From Nonomuraea guangzhouensis (lineage in GTDB: Bacteria > Actinomycetota > Actinomycetes > Streptosporangiales > Streptosporangiaceae): a DNA stretch of 64,000 nucleotides. The notes under the pieces were generated by a model. It did no database searches, was not told the DNA's origin, and saw only the letters and a list, made by a program, of their open reading frames with translations. A program made the translations under genes and the position numbers. Location: contig NZ_JAHKRM010000007.1 in the NCBI RefSeq assembly GCF_019396345.1, positions 124,001-188,000 on the forward strand. Reading direction: 5' to 3'. Below, piece by piece: positions 47,748 through 56,718 of this stretch (its first letter is position 1; each line of letters opens with the position of its first letter).

Positions 47748-48458
47748 ATGACAGCAACGCTGATCACTGGAGCTAACAAGGGTCTCGGCTTCGAGACCGC
47801 CCGCCGGCTCATTGCCGCGGGCCACACCGTCTACATCGGCTCCCGGGACGCCGAACGCGGGCGCCGGGCCGCCGACCAACTGGGCGGGCGGGCAGTCCAG
47901 CTCGATGTCACCGACGACGCGTCCGTGCGGGCCGCGGTGAAGGCCGTCGAGGCAGGCGGAGGGCTGGACGTGCTGATCAACAACGCCGGCATCCAAGAAG
48001 AGATGAGTGAGGGCAACGTGGTGATCGGCGCCGCGGACGTGACCGCCGACCTGATGCGGCGCACGTTCGAGACGAATGTCTTCGGCACGGTGCGCGTCCT
48101 CCACGCGTTTCTCCCGCTGCTGCAGCGTTCCGCCGCCCCGGTCGTGGTCAACGTCAGCAGCGGCCTGGCGTCGCTGACCCGGGTCACCACCCCGGACACC
48201 CCGGCGTACGCCTACCCGGGCGTCGCCTACCCGGCGTCCAAGACCGCGGTCAACATGATCACCGTGCAGTACGCCAAGGCGTTCCCGAACCTGCGGATCA
48301 ACGCGGTGGAGCCTGGCTTCACCAAGACCGACCTGAACGGGAACACCGGTATCCAGACTGTTGAGCAGGGCGCCGAAATCATCGTGCACATGGCGCAGGT
48401 GGGCTCTGATGGCCCCACTGGAGGCTACTTCGACGCGGAAGGCGCCCTTCCCTGGTGA
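47748..48458 (+). CDS. Short-chain dehydrogenase/reductase
   Basis: The protein has 236 residues. NADP-binding LITGANKGLGFETARRL at the start, VLINNAGIQEE, VVNVSSGLASLTRV (catalytic Ser) and the Tyr-x-x-x-Lys in AYPASKTAVNMITVQYAK, with Tyr 5 residues before ASK. It is related to carbonyl reductases acting on small carbonyl compounds. The upstream flank is integrase debris, so it starts a new region. The substrate is unknown. Confidence 0.9.
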   Translation: MTATLITGANKGLGFETARRLIAAGHTVYIGSRDAERGRRAADQLGGRAVQLDVTDDASVRAAVKAVEAGGGLDVLINNAGIQEEMSEGNVVIGAADVTADLMRRTFETNVFGTVRVLHAFLPLLQRSAAPVVVNVSSGLASLTRVTTPDTPAYAYPGVAYPASKTAVNMITVQYAKAFPNLRINAVEPGFTKTDLNGNTGIQTVEQGAEIIVHMAQVGSDGPTGGYFDAEGALPW

Positions 48459-48503
48459 CCGGCTCCACCACGCCTGGCCCACCAAGGTCGAAGAGCTGCA
48501 CTC

Positions 48504-48518
48504 TAGAATCGTGTTCTA
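48504..48518. promoter_or_regulatory. KstR-like palindrome TAGAA-TCGTG-TTCTA
   Basis: TAGAA (48504-48508) and TTCTA (48514-48518) flank 5 bp, about 56 bp upstream of the acyl-CoA ligase start. It resembles TetR-type KstR operators of lipid and sterol catabolism (TNNAACNNGTTNNA), but is one base longer than that consensus, so the assignment is tentative. Confidence 0.45.
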
Positions 48519-48573
48519 ATATCGGTCAAGATGTCGATGAACACATCAGGCGACTGGAGAGTGGAGATCATCG

Positions 48574-50124
48574 ATGGCTCGACTGCTGCGCCGCTTCGCC
48601 GAGACCCGGCCGGACGAACTCGCGCTGGCCGACGATGAGGGCACCACCACGTGGCGCGAGCTGAACGAGCGAGTCGACCGGCTTTGCGGTGCGCTCCTCG
48701 GTTCGGGGCTCGCCGCGGGTGATGTCATCGCCGTCCACGCGGCCAACCGCCGCGAGTACTTCGAAGTCATGGCGGCCGCCGGCCACATCGGCCTGCGCTA
48801 CGTCCTCGTCAACTGGCACTGGACCGCCCAGGAGCTCCGGTACGTACTCCAGGACGCGGGTGTGCGGGCCCTTTTCTCCGAGCCGGCCTTCGCCGCGCAG
48901 GCGAGCGAGGCCCTCGTCGGGCTCGACCTGCCCACGCGGGTGGCGTTCGGTACGGGCATCCCAGGGTTTGTCCCGTATGCGGAGTTCGTGGCCGCCGCCT
49001 CGCCGGACGAGCCGGCGGTACAGGTCATGGGCACCCCGATGTTCTACACCTCCGGGACCACCGGCCGTCCGAAAGGCGTCAACCGCAAGCTGTTCACCGT
49101 GGGAGCGCCCGTTGACCACCTCGCGCTGCTCGCCGAGGGTTTCGCCGCGACCTTCGCCATCCCGGACCACGGCCGGACGCTCCTGGTCGGCCCGGTCTAC
49201 CACTCGGCCCAGTGGGCGTTCTCCTTCACGCTGTTCCTGAGCGGCCGGTCCGTCGTCATGCGGCGCGCGTTCGACCCCGCCCAGACCCTGCACCTGATCG
49301 ATCAACACGCGATCACCAACGTCCATCTGGTGCCCACCCAGTTCGTCCGCCTGCTGCGCCTGGACGCCGCGACCAGGCAGTCCTTCTCCGGGACCAGCCT
49401 CGCCGCGGTCTGGCACGGCGCCGCCCCCTGCTCGCCGCAGGTCAAACGCGAGATGATCGACTGGCTGGGACCGGTCGTCCACGAGTACTACGGCTCGACC
49501 GAAGCGTCCATCAACACGATCATCACCGCGGACCAGTGGCTGGCCAAGCCGGGCAGCGTCGGACGCGCGCTCGGCACGACCGAGATCCACATCTTGCGTT
49601 CCGACGGCACCGTCGCCAAGCCGGGGGAGCAGGGCGAGATCTGGTTCCGCTACACCAGCGGCGACGACGTCGAGTACTGGGGCGACCCGGACAAGACCGC
49701 CGCGATCCACCGTACCGACGGCCGGTTCACGACCGGAGACATCGGCTACTTCGACGAGGACGGTTACCTGTTCCTGTGTGACCGGGCCATCGACATGATC
49801 ATCAGCGGTGGCGTGAACATCTACCCGGCCGAGATCGAGAACGCCCTGATCACTCATCCCGCCGTCCGGGACGTCGCGGTGTTCGGCGTACCCGACGACG
49901 AGTACGGCGAGCAGGTCAAGGCCGTCGTCCAACTGGCGGAAGACGCCCATGCGACCGACGACCTGGCCGGCGCGTTGATGGCCCACTGCCGTGACTCCCT
50001 GGCCGGGTACAAGGTGCCTCGCTCGATCGACTTCGTCCCCGAACTGCCGCGTACCCCGACCGGCAAGCTGTACAAGCGGCTGCTGCGCGACCCCTACTGG
50101 CAGGCCGGCTCCCGCCGGATCTGA
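48574..50124 (+). CDS. Acyl-CoA synthetase (AMP-forming)
   Basis: The enzyme has 516 residues. P-loop MFYTSGTTGRPKGVNRKL (about 156-173), A5 HEYYGSTEASINTI, A7 RFTTGDIGYFDEDGYLFLCDR, A8 DMIISGGVNIYPAEIENAL and catalytic lysine in TPTGKLYKRLLRDPYW. It resembles FadD3/bile-acid- or steroid-side-chain-type ligases in its INIYPAEIE region. It activates a carboxylic acid as CoA thioester. It is followed after 18 bp by a TesB thioesterase, and preceded by a KstR-like palindrome, suggesting lipid or sterol catabolism. ATG with GGAGA 8 nt upstream. Confidence 0.9.
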   Translation: MARLLRRFAETRPDELALADDEGTTTWRELNERVDRLCGALLGSGLAAGDVIAVHAANRREYFEVMAAAGHIGLRYVLVNWHWTAQELRYVLQDAGVRALFSEPAFAAQASEALVGLDLPTRVAFGTGIPGFVPYAEFVAAASPDEPAVQVMGTPMFYTSGTTGRPKGVNRKLFTVGAPVDHLALLAEGFAATFAIPDHGRTLLVGPVYHSAQWAFSFTLFLSGRSVVMRRAFDPAQTLHLIDQHAITNVHLVPTQFVRLLRLDAATRQSFSGTSLAAVWHGAAPCSPQVKREMIDWLGPVVHEYYGSTEASINTIITADQWLAKPGSVGRALGTTEIHILRSDGTVAKPGEQGEIWFRYTSGDDVEYWGDPDKTAAIHRTDGRFTTGDIGYFDEDGYLFLCDRAIDMIISGGVNIYPAEIENALITHPAVRDVAVFGVPDDEYGEQVKAVVQLAEDAHATDDLAGALMAHCRDSLAGYKVPRSIDFVPELPRTPTGKLYKRLLRDPYWQAGSRRI

Positions 50125-50142
50125 CCCCTGATGAGAGGTGCC

Positions 50143-50937
50143 GTGACCGACGCATCATCGTTTCTGAGAACGTTCGACCTGGAGCAGCTGGACGGCGACC
50201 TGTTCGTGGCCTCAGCCGGCGGACCCGGCTGGGGACGGACCTTCGGCGGGCAGGTGGCGGCCCAGGCCCTGCGCGCCGCGGGCCTCACCGTCAGCGGCCC
50301 GAGACGCGTACATTCCCTGCATTCCTACTTCATCCGCCCCGCCCGGCCGGAAGAGCCGTTGCACTTCCACGTGACCAGGAATCGGGACGGACGCTCGTTC
50401 TCCACCCGCTCGGTGGCGGCCGTCCAGGAGGGTAAGCCGATCTTCGAAATGATCGCCTCCTTCCACGATCCCGAACCCGGAGAGGACTGGCAGGCGGCCG
50501 GCCCGCTGTCCGTACCCCCGCCGGAGGGGCTGGCGTCTCTCCAGTTCTCCAGGATGTTCGGGGATGACGGGCCGTTCGACATCCGTCCCGTCGTCGCACC
50601 CGGCCCCGGGGGATTCCCGATCCTTCACCCGTTCTGGATCCGGCTGACCCCGCCGGTCGGCAGCGATCCCGATCTGCACGCATGCCTGCTCACCTACCTG
50701 TCGGACATCGCCGTCGTCGGCGCCGCCCGATCTCCGCACGCGCAGGGGCCTTACAGTCTGCAGGTGAGCCTCGACCACGCGATCTGGTTTCACCGCCGGC
50801 CCCGCGTCGACCAGTGGCTCCTCTACTCCATGAGCGCTGTCGCCCATGTCGGCACCCGTGGGCTGGCCCAGGGCTCGATCCGCGCCGCCGACGGGGCACT
50901 GATCGCCTCGGTGACCCAGGAAGCCCTGCTCCGGTAA
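50143..50937 (+). CDS. tesB: Acyl-CoA thioesterase, TesB family
   Basis: The protein has about 264 residues as a tandem hot-dog pair. Signatures are FGGQVAAQALRAAG, RRVHSLHSYFIRPARPEEPLHFHVTRNRDGRSFSTRSV and, in the second half, SLDHAIWFHRRPRVDQWLLYSM with the catalytic Asp/Thr/Gln region ending AQGSIRAADG. It hydrolyses acyl-CoAs to acids, balancing the ligase before it. I chose the GTG at 50143 with GAGAGG 4-5 nt upstream; an ATG 12 nt earlier is possible. Confidence 0.9.
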   Translation: MTDASSFLRTFDLEQLDGDLFVASAGGPGWGRTFGGQVAAQALRAAGLTVSGPRRVHSLHSYFIRPARPEEPLHFHVTRNRDGRSFSTRSVAAVQEGKPIFEMIASFHDPEPGEDWQAAGPLSVPPPEGLASLQFSRMFGDDGPFDIRPVVAPGPGGFPILHPFWIRLTPPVGSDPDLHACLLTYLSDIAVVGAARSPHAQGPYSLQVSLDHAIWFHRRPRVDQWLLYSMSAVAHVGTRGLAQGSIRAADGALIASVTQEALLR

Positions 50938-50953
50938 TCGCTACCCTGCTCGG

Positions 50954-51229
50954 ATGAACGTGGAGTTCAGCGGGCTGATGTGGTTCTGGAGAGGTCCGGC
51001 GCCGTGGCACTTCATCACCGTTCCGGAAGAGGAGTGCGGTGAGCTGGCGGCGACTTCCGCGTTCGTGACCTACGGCTGGGGCATGATTCCGGTCACGGCG
51101 CGGATCGGGGAGACCGGTTGGCAGACGTCGCTGTTCCCGAAGGGTGGGCGCTACATCGACAGCGGGGTGGAGCGGCCAATCCTGCAGGTGCGGCTCGGCG
51201 GGAGGCCTGGTCAGGCGATCTCGATGTAG
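50954..51229 (+). CDS. DUF1905-family protein, C-terminally altered
   Basis: The product has 91 residues. The first about 72 residues match DUF1905: MNVEFSGLMWFWRGPAPWHF, TYGWGMIPVTARIGETGWQT and SLFPKGGRYI. The expected ending (VPVKxAVRxAEGxxxGD...) is replaced by a short unrelated tail, and the gene runs 19 bp into the convergent GH43 gene. It is probably a truncated or rearranged copy. No function is known beyond weak links to antimicrobial-peptide protection proteins. Confidence 0.6.
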   Translation: MNVEFSGLMWFWRGPAPWHFITVPEEECGELAATSAFVTYGWGMIPVTARIGETGWQTSLFPKGGRYIDSGVERPILQVRLGGRPGQAISM

Positions 51230-52524
51230 TCCAGTTCGGCCCAGCGTGTCTGGTGCTGAAAGCGCAGGGTGTTCCAGCCGGCGGTCAGCGTGAGCTGGGC
51301 CGGGACCTGCGTCCAGTTGTCCCAGCCGCGGTTGGGATAGTTCAGCGTGAACTGTGTCGTCCCGTTCACCGTCACCAGGTGTTGCGCGTCGCCGTACCCG
51401 GCGGCGTAGGACACGTGAGCGGTGTATGCCCCCGCGACCGGCGCGAACACCTGGACGTCGACCCAGCTGTCCGCGTAGTCGATCTTGGCGGCGACGGCTC
51501 CCTGGGACGCGCCCGCCGCGCCGGTGCGGACCTCGGCGTGGTTGAGGGTGCCGCGCTCGGCCTCGTAGCGGACCCGGCTGCCGCGGACGACCGGGTAGTC
51601 GTCGGCCCAGCCCAGCTCCGCGGTGTACATGTGGCGCGCGTTGTTCACCCAGCCGTGGAAGAAGACGCGGTCGCCGAGCACGTCGGTCCCGCCGGGGCCC
51701 TGGACGGCTCCGTCGAAGGTGGCGGTCGTCATCAGCGGCCGGTACGCCTTGGTGTAGGGGCCGGTGAGCGACGAGGACACGGCGTAGCTGGTGAAGTAGT
51801 TGTTGCCGGCGTAGGAGCCGGCGGAGTAGAAGAGCACGTACTGGGAGGACCGCTTGACGAGCACCGGAGCCTCGATCACGCCGGCCTCGTCGGGCCGGTC
51901 GTTGCGGATGAGCTCGGTGCGGCCGCCGGTGAAGGTGACGCCGTCCGCGCCGACCTGCTGCAGCCAGAGGATGGCGGGCCGGCCGACGGCGTTGCCGTCG
52001 TTCTTGTAGACCAGGTATCTCTTGCCATCGGTGTCGACGAAGCTGGAGGGATCGATGTCGCCGCCCTCGCCCGCATTGCAGACGAGCGGTCCGTTGCCGG
52101 CGGGCTGGAAGGGGCCGAGCGGGTTCGCCGAGGTCGCGGCGCCGATGCACATGCGCCCGGCAGCGGTGCTGGGGCCGGTGAAGTACATCAGGTAGCGGCC
52201 GTCGGGGAGGCGCGAAACATCGGGTGCCCAGAAGCCGCCGTCGCCCGCCCAGGACGGCTTGGCAGGCAGCGCGTCCGCGTGTACGGTCCACGGGCCGGTG
52301 GCGGACGGCGCGCTGGCGACCGGGATGCGCCCCGCCCAACTGCTGGTGGAGTAGGCGTAGAAGGTGGAGCCGACCTGGATGACGTCCGGATCGGGGAAGT
52401 CGGCGCTGATCACGGCCGCCGGGGCCACGGCGGCTCCTGCGGGTTCGGCCGATGTCGCACCGGCTGCCGATAACCAGACCGCGGTGGCGGTGAACATCAG
52501 GGAGAGACGGCCGAGCAGCCGCAT
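51211..52524 (-). CDS. Secreted glycoside hydrolase family 43 with C-terminal carbohydrate-binding module
   Basis: The protein has 437 residues. Signal peptide (about 1-27). Five-bladed propeller with Asp in ISADFPDPDVIQVG (base), Asp in GEGGDIDPSSFVD (pKa modulator) and Glu in AGVIEAPVLVKR (acid), the GH43 triad. From about residue 310 a CBM6/35-like beta sandwich follows (RYEAERGTLNHAEV, then GWNTLRFQHQT and LDYIEIA). It likely cleaves arabinose- or xylose-containing polymers outside the cell. Confidence 0.9.
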   Translation of the reverse strand: MRLLGRLSLMFTATAVWLSAAGATSAEPAGAAVAPAAVISADFPDPDVIQVGSTFYAYSTSSWAGRIPVASAPSATGPWTVHADALPAKPSWAGDGGFWAPDVSRLPDGRYLMYFTGPSTAAGRMCIGAATSANPLGPFQPAGNGPLVCNAGEGGDIDPSSFVDTDGKRYLVYKNDGNAVGRPAILWLQQVGADGVTFTGGRTELIRNDRPDEAGVIEAPVLVKRSSQYVLFYSAGSYAGNNYFTSYAVSSSLTGPYTKAYRPLMTTATFDGAVQGPGGTDVLGDRVFFHGWVNNARHMYTAELGWADDYPVVRGSRVRYEAERGTLNHAEVRTGAAGASQGAVAAKIDYADSWVDVQVFAPVAGAYTAHVSYAAGYGDAQHLVTVNGTTQFTLNYPNRGWDNWTQVPAQLTLTAGWNTLRFQHQTRWAELDYIEIA

Positions 52525-52588
52525 GAGGGCCTCCGATCATCGGTAATCACGGGTACAGGAGATTCCGGGGCGGCGGGCAGGGGCGATC

Positions 52589-53017
52589 TCAGGACAGTGT
52601 GACCGAACCGTCCTCGTGTACGGTCCAGGCCGGGTTGTGGGCCACCTCCCATGGATGGCCGTCGGGGTCGACGAACACGCCTGAGTAGCCACCCCAGAAC
52701 ATTTTCCCGCCCGGCCGCGTGATCGTTCCTCCAGCCGCCTTCGCGGCGGCGAGGATCTCGTCCACCTCTTCCGGTGAGTCGACGTTGTACCCGAGCGTCA
52801 CGCCGCCCCAGCCGCCCCCGTCGACGACACCGCCATCAGCCGCAAGCTTTGCGCGATTCCATAGAGAGACGATCGTATCCCCGGCCTGGAAGAATCTGAT
52901 CTGGTCGTCTTCAGTATCGATGCTGACGTCAACGTGCCATCCCATCGACTGATAGAAGGCCGTGGCCCGCACGACATCGGCAACGCCGAGAGTAATGACG
53001 CTCATCCGCTGTTTCAT
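52589..53017 (-). CDS. VOC-family (glyoxalase/dioxygenase-fold) protein
   Basis: The protein has 142 residues and two beta-alpha-beta-beta-beta modules: ITLGVADVVRATAFYQSMGW, then a C-terminal GVFVDPDGHPWEVAHNP typical of VOC proteins with a metal-site Glu. It may be a glyoxalase-like or fosfomycin/bleomycin-type binding protein, but specific residues for resistance are not evident. Confidence 0.85.
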   Translation of the reverse strand: MKQRMSVITLGVADVVRATAFYQSMGWHVDVSIDTEDDQIRFFQAGDTIVSLWNRAKLAADGGVVDGGGWGGVTLGYNVDSPEEVDEILAAAKAAGGTITRPGGKMFWGGYSGVFVDPDGHPWEVAHNPAWTVHEDGSVTLS

Positions 53018-53053
53018 CGACGATCTCCTTGATCATCATGGGATGGGACGGCC

Positions 53054-53995
53054 TCAGGTCGTGTCGAGCACCAGACGGCCGCGCACGTGTCCGGTCTCCC
53101 CGATCATGTGCGCGGCGGAGACCTCGTTCAGTGGGAACACGTTCTCAACGGCGATGCGCAGGTGCCCCACGGCCATCAGCGCGGCGAGGTCGGCGAGGGC
53201 GGCGCCGTCAGGTGCGACGTAGACGAACCCGACCCGCAGCCCCCTGGCCCGCACGGCCTCCGTCAGTTGCGCGCTGGCGCCCTTGAGCGTGACCAGAATG
53301 CCGCCCGGACGCAGCACGTCAAGTAGTCGCAGCGCCTCCTGGCCGCCTCTGGGGTCGACGGCCATGTCGATGTCGCGGGCGACCTTCTCCACCGGCGACG
53401 TCGAGTAGTCGATGACCTCGTGGGCGCCGAGTCCTTCGACGAAGGCACGATTGCCGGCGGAGGCGGTGCCGATGACCTCGGCTCCGGCATTCACCGCCAA
53501 CTGCACCGCGACATGGCCCACGCCGCCGGCGGCTCCATGGATCAGAACCCGCTGGCCAGGGGAGAGCCTGCCGACGTCGAACAACGCCTGCCATGCGGTC
53601 AGCGCGGGCATCGGCGCGCCCGCCGCGCTGTGATGAGGGATGCCATCGGGCTTGACGGCCAGCGAGTCCGCGGGTGCTGTCACGTGGTCGGCGTATCCGC
53701 CCGCGAGATCGGGGAAGTACGGCATGCCGAACACCTGGTCTCCGGTCTTCAGCGTGGTGACGCCAGGGCCGATCTGAGAGACCGTGCCAGAGATGTCCCA
53801 GCCCAGTACAGCCGGGAAGCTGCTCAACGACAGGCCGCGGCCCGCGCGGGTCAGCCAGTCGATCGCGTTGATCCCGGCGGCGTGCACACGTACCTGGACC
53901 TCACCGTAACCGGGCTCCGGCAGCGGGACCCGGCCGATCCTCAGCACCTCCGGCGGCCCATAACCGTCGATCAGAACGCCGCGCGTCGTGTTCAT
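53054..53995 (-). CDS. NADPH:quinone oxidoreductase-like zinc-independent dehydrogenase
   Basis: The protein has 313 residues, medium-chain dehydrogenase family. N-terminal GroES-like part VLIDGYGPPEVLRIGRVPLP, the Rossmann motif VLIHGAAGGVGHVAVQLAV and a C-terminal FPLNEVSAAHMIGETGHVRGRLVL. There are no structural zinc cysteines. It reduces quinones or enones. I chose the ATG at 53995, preceded by GAGGTGGTG and lying 20 bp after the neighbour's stop; the longer frame overlaps that gene. Confidence 0.9.
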   Translation of the reverse strand: MNTTRGVLIDGYGPPEVLRIGRVPLPEPGYGEVQVRVHAAGINAIDWLTRAGRGLSLSSFPAVLGWDISGTVSQIGPGVTTLKTGDQVFGMPYFPDLAGGYADHVTAPADSLAVKPDGIPHHSAAGAPMPALTAWQALFDVGRLSPGQRVLIHGAAGGVGHVAVQLAVNAGAEVIGTASAGNRAFVEGLGAHEVIDYSTSPVEKVARDIDMAVDPRGGQEALRLLDVLRPGGILVTLKGASAQLTEAVRARGLRVGFVYVAPDGAALADLAALMAVGHLRIAVENVFPLNEVSAAHMIGETGHVRGRLVLDTT

Positions 53996-54015
53996 CACCA
54001 CCTCGATCTGGCCGC

Positions 54016-54642
54016 TCACTGCTGGACCTTCAGGTAACGGCGGTGCTGATAGCGGAAGAACACCGTCAAGCTGGTGGCCGCGGCGAAGAGCCCGACGGCC
54101 AGAGCAGCCGGCAAGTGATGATCCGTCACAACGTAGTAGGTCAACAAGGCCAGGCACACCCCTGCCAAAACGCCGTTGATGATGGCGATCATGCTCGCAG
54201 CAGTGAAGAGCCCTGCCATTGGACCCCCTTGGACCGCCAGTGAGCCAAGCGCATCATCGGTCTCCCCTTCGCCCGCGCCCCATCGGGCGAAGTAGCGCGC
54301 CGCCTCGGGGTCGAGCGTGCGGTAGTAGCCCCGGATGCGAGAAATACTGCTCAGATACAACACGTTCTGCACCCCAGTGCCGACAAGCCGGACCATGGTG
54401 AACACACCCAGCACGAAAACCGTCGGCAACGCGGCAGCGGCGAACGGTAGCAACAGGCCGGGCGTCTGTGAGGCGAACCCCAGCGCGATCAGACTGCTGG
54501 ACAACGCCGACAGGTACAGCGACGAACGCCCGAGCGCTTCGCTGACCGTCGTGCCGGCCGCCGATTGCAGTACGAAATGCTCCGTCACGATCGCTGACAT
54601 GAGCGCTGCCGACGGTCCCGCCTCACGGCTCTCCGCCTCCAT
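54016..54642 (-). CDS. Membrane protein, unknown, about four helices
   Basis: The protein has 208 residues. Hydrophobic helices lie around SLYLSALSSSLIALGFAS, LLLPFAAAALPTVFVLGVFTMV, ASMIAIINGVLAGVCLALLTYYVV and LAVGLFAAATSLTVFFRY, with a soluble loop between the second and third that contains RIRGYYRTLDPEAARYF. I do not recognise the family. ATG at 54642 with GGAG 5-6 nt upstream. It precedes the quinone oxidoreductase in the same direction. Confidence 0.6.
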   Translation of the reverse strand: MEAESREAGPSAALMSAIVTEHFVLQSAAGTTVSEALGRSSLYLSALSSSLIALGFASQTPGLLLPFAAAALPTVFVLGVFTMVRLVGTGVQNVLYLSSISRIRGYYRTLDPEAARYFARWGAGEGETDDALGSLAVQGGPMAGLFTAASMIAIINGVLAGVCLALLTYYVVTDHHLPAALAVGLFAAATSLTVFFRYQHRRYLKVQQ

Positions 54643-54782
54643 GGCCACTCCATTCACCCCATAGAACGCCGACCCGCCGACACTTTACCGACGTTTGGCG
54701 GACATCTGCACCGCCTCCCCAGCGCCGCAAGACCCTGCATGCGAAACGGAATCGGGCTCCGCGCACGACGTGAAACTGGTCG

Positions 54783-55550
54783 TCATATGAGTCGCCGGAT
54801 GCGCCCGGCGTAGCGGGCTTCGAGGATCCGGTTGTGGTCGTCGCCGCCGGTGATGTTGGCGGACAGGTAGATCGGGGCCTGCTCGCCGGCCTCGTCCAGG
54901 CGCCGGACCACCTCGGCCACGACCATCTGGGCGAGCAGGGCGGCGGAGATGGAGGAGATCGCGCAGACCGCGCCACCTGAGGGCAGCGGTAGCAGCGCGT
55001 CGCCGTGCGGGGCGCCGTTGTCCAGCACAACATCGGCGAAGTCGTGTAGCCGCAGGCCCGACGGGTGGCGGGAGGCGGTGTGCGCGGTGTGCTGGGCCGA
55101 GGTGACCGCGATCAGCTTGTGCCCGTGCTGCGTCACCAGCTGAGCCATCTCCACCACGCAGCCGTTCACGCCGGAGTTGGAGGCGATGACGAAGACGTCC
55201 TCCGGACGCGGCGCCGCCAGCCGGTAGAGCTGGTGTGCGACAGCCGGATCTCGTTCCAGGAAGGGATCGAACAGCGCCTCACGGGGGCTGTCGCCGAGGA
55301 TCACCACGTCACGTAGCGCGATCTTGTTGGTCGGCACGAGTCCACCGGCCCGGCCGGCGATCTCCATCGCGAACCCCTCGGAGTGCCCGGTGCCGAAGGC
55401 CTGGACCACGCCACCTGCGCGGATTGACTTCGTGATGAGTTCGGCCGCGGTCTGAACCGTGAGTTGCTGCGTGGCAGCCACCCGGTCCAGGACGGTTCTG
55501 GCGGCCGAGAGATACGCCGCGGCAGTGGGACGGTTCTGCTCGAAGACCAC
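54783..55550 (-). CDS. SIS-domain sugar-phosphate binding/isomerase protein
   Basis: The protein has 255 residues. The SIS fold is evident: GGVVQAFGTGHSEGFAMEIAGRAGG, DVFVIASNSGVNGCVVEMAQLV and KLIAVTSAQHT, ending in SANITGGDDHNRILEARY. Members bind or isomerise amino-sugar phosphates. GTG start at 55550 with AAGGGGG 5-6 nt upstream; the longer frame is non-coding. It is divergent from an RpiR regulator and near a GH123-like enzyme, so a role in amino-sugar use is likely. Confidence 0.85.
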   Translation of the reverse strand: MVFEQNRPTAAAYLSAARTVLDRVAATQQLTVQTAAELITKSIRAGGVVQAFGTGHSEGFAMEIAGRAGGLVPTNKIALRDVVILGDSPREALFDPFLERDPAVAHQLYRLAAPRPEDVFVIASNSGVNGCVVEMAQLVTQHGHKLIAVTSAQHTAHTASRHPSGLRLHDFADVVLDNGAPHGDALLPLPSGGAVCAISSISAALLAQMVVAEVVRRLDEAGEQAPIYLSANITGGDDHNRILEARYAGRIRRLI

Positions 55551-55569
55551 GGACGCCCCCTTCGTGGAT

Positions 55570-55580
55570 GATAATTTTTC
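55570..55580. promoter_or_regulatory. RpiR-type half of a paired operator (site 1)
   Basis: GATAATTTTTC on the plus strand reads GAAAAATTATC in reverse. This matches the GAA-N6-TTTC type site at 55688-55700 and the known GAAA...TTTC style of RpiR sites. It lies about 20 bp before the SIS gene start. Confidence 0.45.
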
Positions 55581-55669
55581 GTCGTCTGCTGCGTCACTCT
55601 GAGGGCAGGTGACCTCGTTGTCAAGGAAATTGCCCGCCCAAACGGGAGAACGGGCTGTCATAGACGGTC

Positions 55670-55700
55670 TTGACATGAACGCTGGCGAAGAATAATTTCC
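55670..55700 (+). promoter_or_regulatory. Near-consensus promoter with overlapping RpiR site
   Basis: TTGACA (55670-55675), exact 17-bp spacer, TAATTT (55693-55698), driving the RpiR gene. The sequence GAAGAATAATTTC (55688-55700) is an imperfect palindrome over the -10, fitting autorepression. Confidence 0.7.
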
Positions 55701-55719
55701 TCACGAGTGAGGAGCAAGC

Positions 55720-56643
55720 ATGTCGACTTACCAGCCGTCGAGCGGCATCATCGAGCGCATCCGTGGGCTGCTGCCCACGATGCCGGACGCGCAGCGGTCG
55801 CTGGCCGAGCTGGTGCTCGGTGATCCCGCGGCTGTGGCCCGGATGACCATCGTCGAGCTGGCGGAGCAGTGTGGGGTGTCCACCGGCACCATCACGAGGT
55901 TCTGCCGGGCATTGGGGATGAACGGATACGCGGCGCTGCGGATCGCGCTTGCTTCTGACAGCGGGCGGATCGGCGGGGGTACGTGGGCGGCGCATATCGG
56001 GACGGATGTGACCGAGGGCGACGATATCCGGCAGGTCGCCAACGTTATCTCCGCCAATATCGGGCACGTCGTGGCCGAGGCGATCGCCAATCTTGATCTG
56101 GCTGCGGTGGAGCGTGCGGCGAGTCTGCTGGCCGCGGCCCGTCGGGTGGTGGTCTTCGGGGTCGTCGGTAGTGCTACGACGGCGTTGGGGTTCCAGCAGT
56201 TGTTGTACCAGATCGGTGTGCCGGCCTGGGTGTACACCGATGCTCACATGGCGCTGACCGGCGCGGCCTTGATGACGCGCGGCGATGTGCTGGTCGCCGT
56301 CTCGCACAGCGGGCGGACACGCGAGGTCTGCGATCTTGTCGCCGAAGCTCGTTCGCACGGCGCGAGAACGATTGCCATCACCAACGATCTGGCCTCCCCG
56401 GTGGCCCGTCGAGCCGAACTCGCGCTGGCGACCGCGGTGTATGAGATGGGTGGCTCCAGCACCGAGAACATCCTCGCGCGCCACGCTCAACTGGCGGCCC
56501 TGGATGTGCTGTACATCGCCATCGCCCAGCGGACCTTCGAACAGACCAGGGAAGCGATAGCCGTCGCGACGGAAGCGGTGCGGCCCTACAAGATCGTCGA
56601 TGCCGCGGGCGGCGTCGACAGCGCGGACGTCAGGCACACGTAG
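55720..56643 (+). CDS. MurR/RpiR-family transcriptional regulator
   Basis: The protein has 307 residues. The N-terminal HTH_6 domain (MPDAQRSLAELVLGDPAAVARMTIVELAEQCGVSTGTITRFCRALGMNGYAALR, about 21-75) is joined to a SIS effector domain (VVVFGVVGSATTALGFQQLL, LVAVSHSGRTREVCDLVAEA). It senses a sugar phosphate and controls the divergent SIS gene and probably the downstream glycosidase. ATG with GAGGAGCAAGC upstream. Its promoter overlaps a likely own operator. Confidence 0.92.
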   Translation: MSTYQPSSGIIERIRGLLPTMPDAQRSLAELVLGDPAAVARMTIVELAEQCGVSTGTITRFCRALGMNGYAALRIALASDSGRIGGGTWAAHIGTDVTEGDDIRQVANVISANIGHVVAEAIANLDLAAVERAASLLAAARRVVVFGVVGSATTALGFQQLLYQIGVPAWVYTDAHMALTGAALMTRGDVLVAVSHSGRTREVCDLVAEARSHGARTIAITNDLASPVARRAELALATAVYEMGGSSTENILARHAQLAALDVLYIAIAQRTFEQTREAIAVATEAVRPYKIVDAAGGVDSADVRHT

Positions 56644-56718
56644 CCGGACCAGCGGCTGGGACGTGGCGCGTGCGAGGACACACCGAAAGGCTTTTACCTT
56701 CCGAAAAGGAGCACAGTC

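Noticed and set aside
47358..48485. Minus-strand open frame over the SDR gene
   Set aside because: It is a shadow of the SDR reading frame joined to integrase debris. Only the integrase part, in a different frame, has recognisable motifs.
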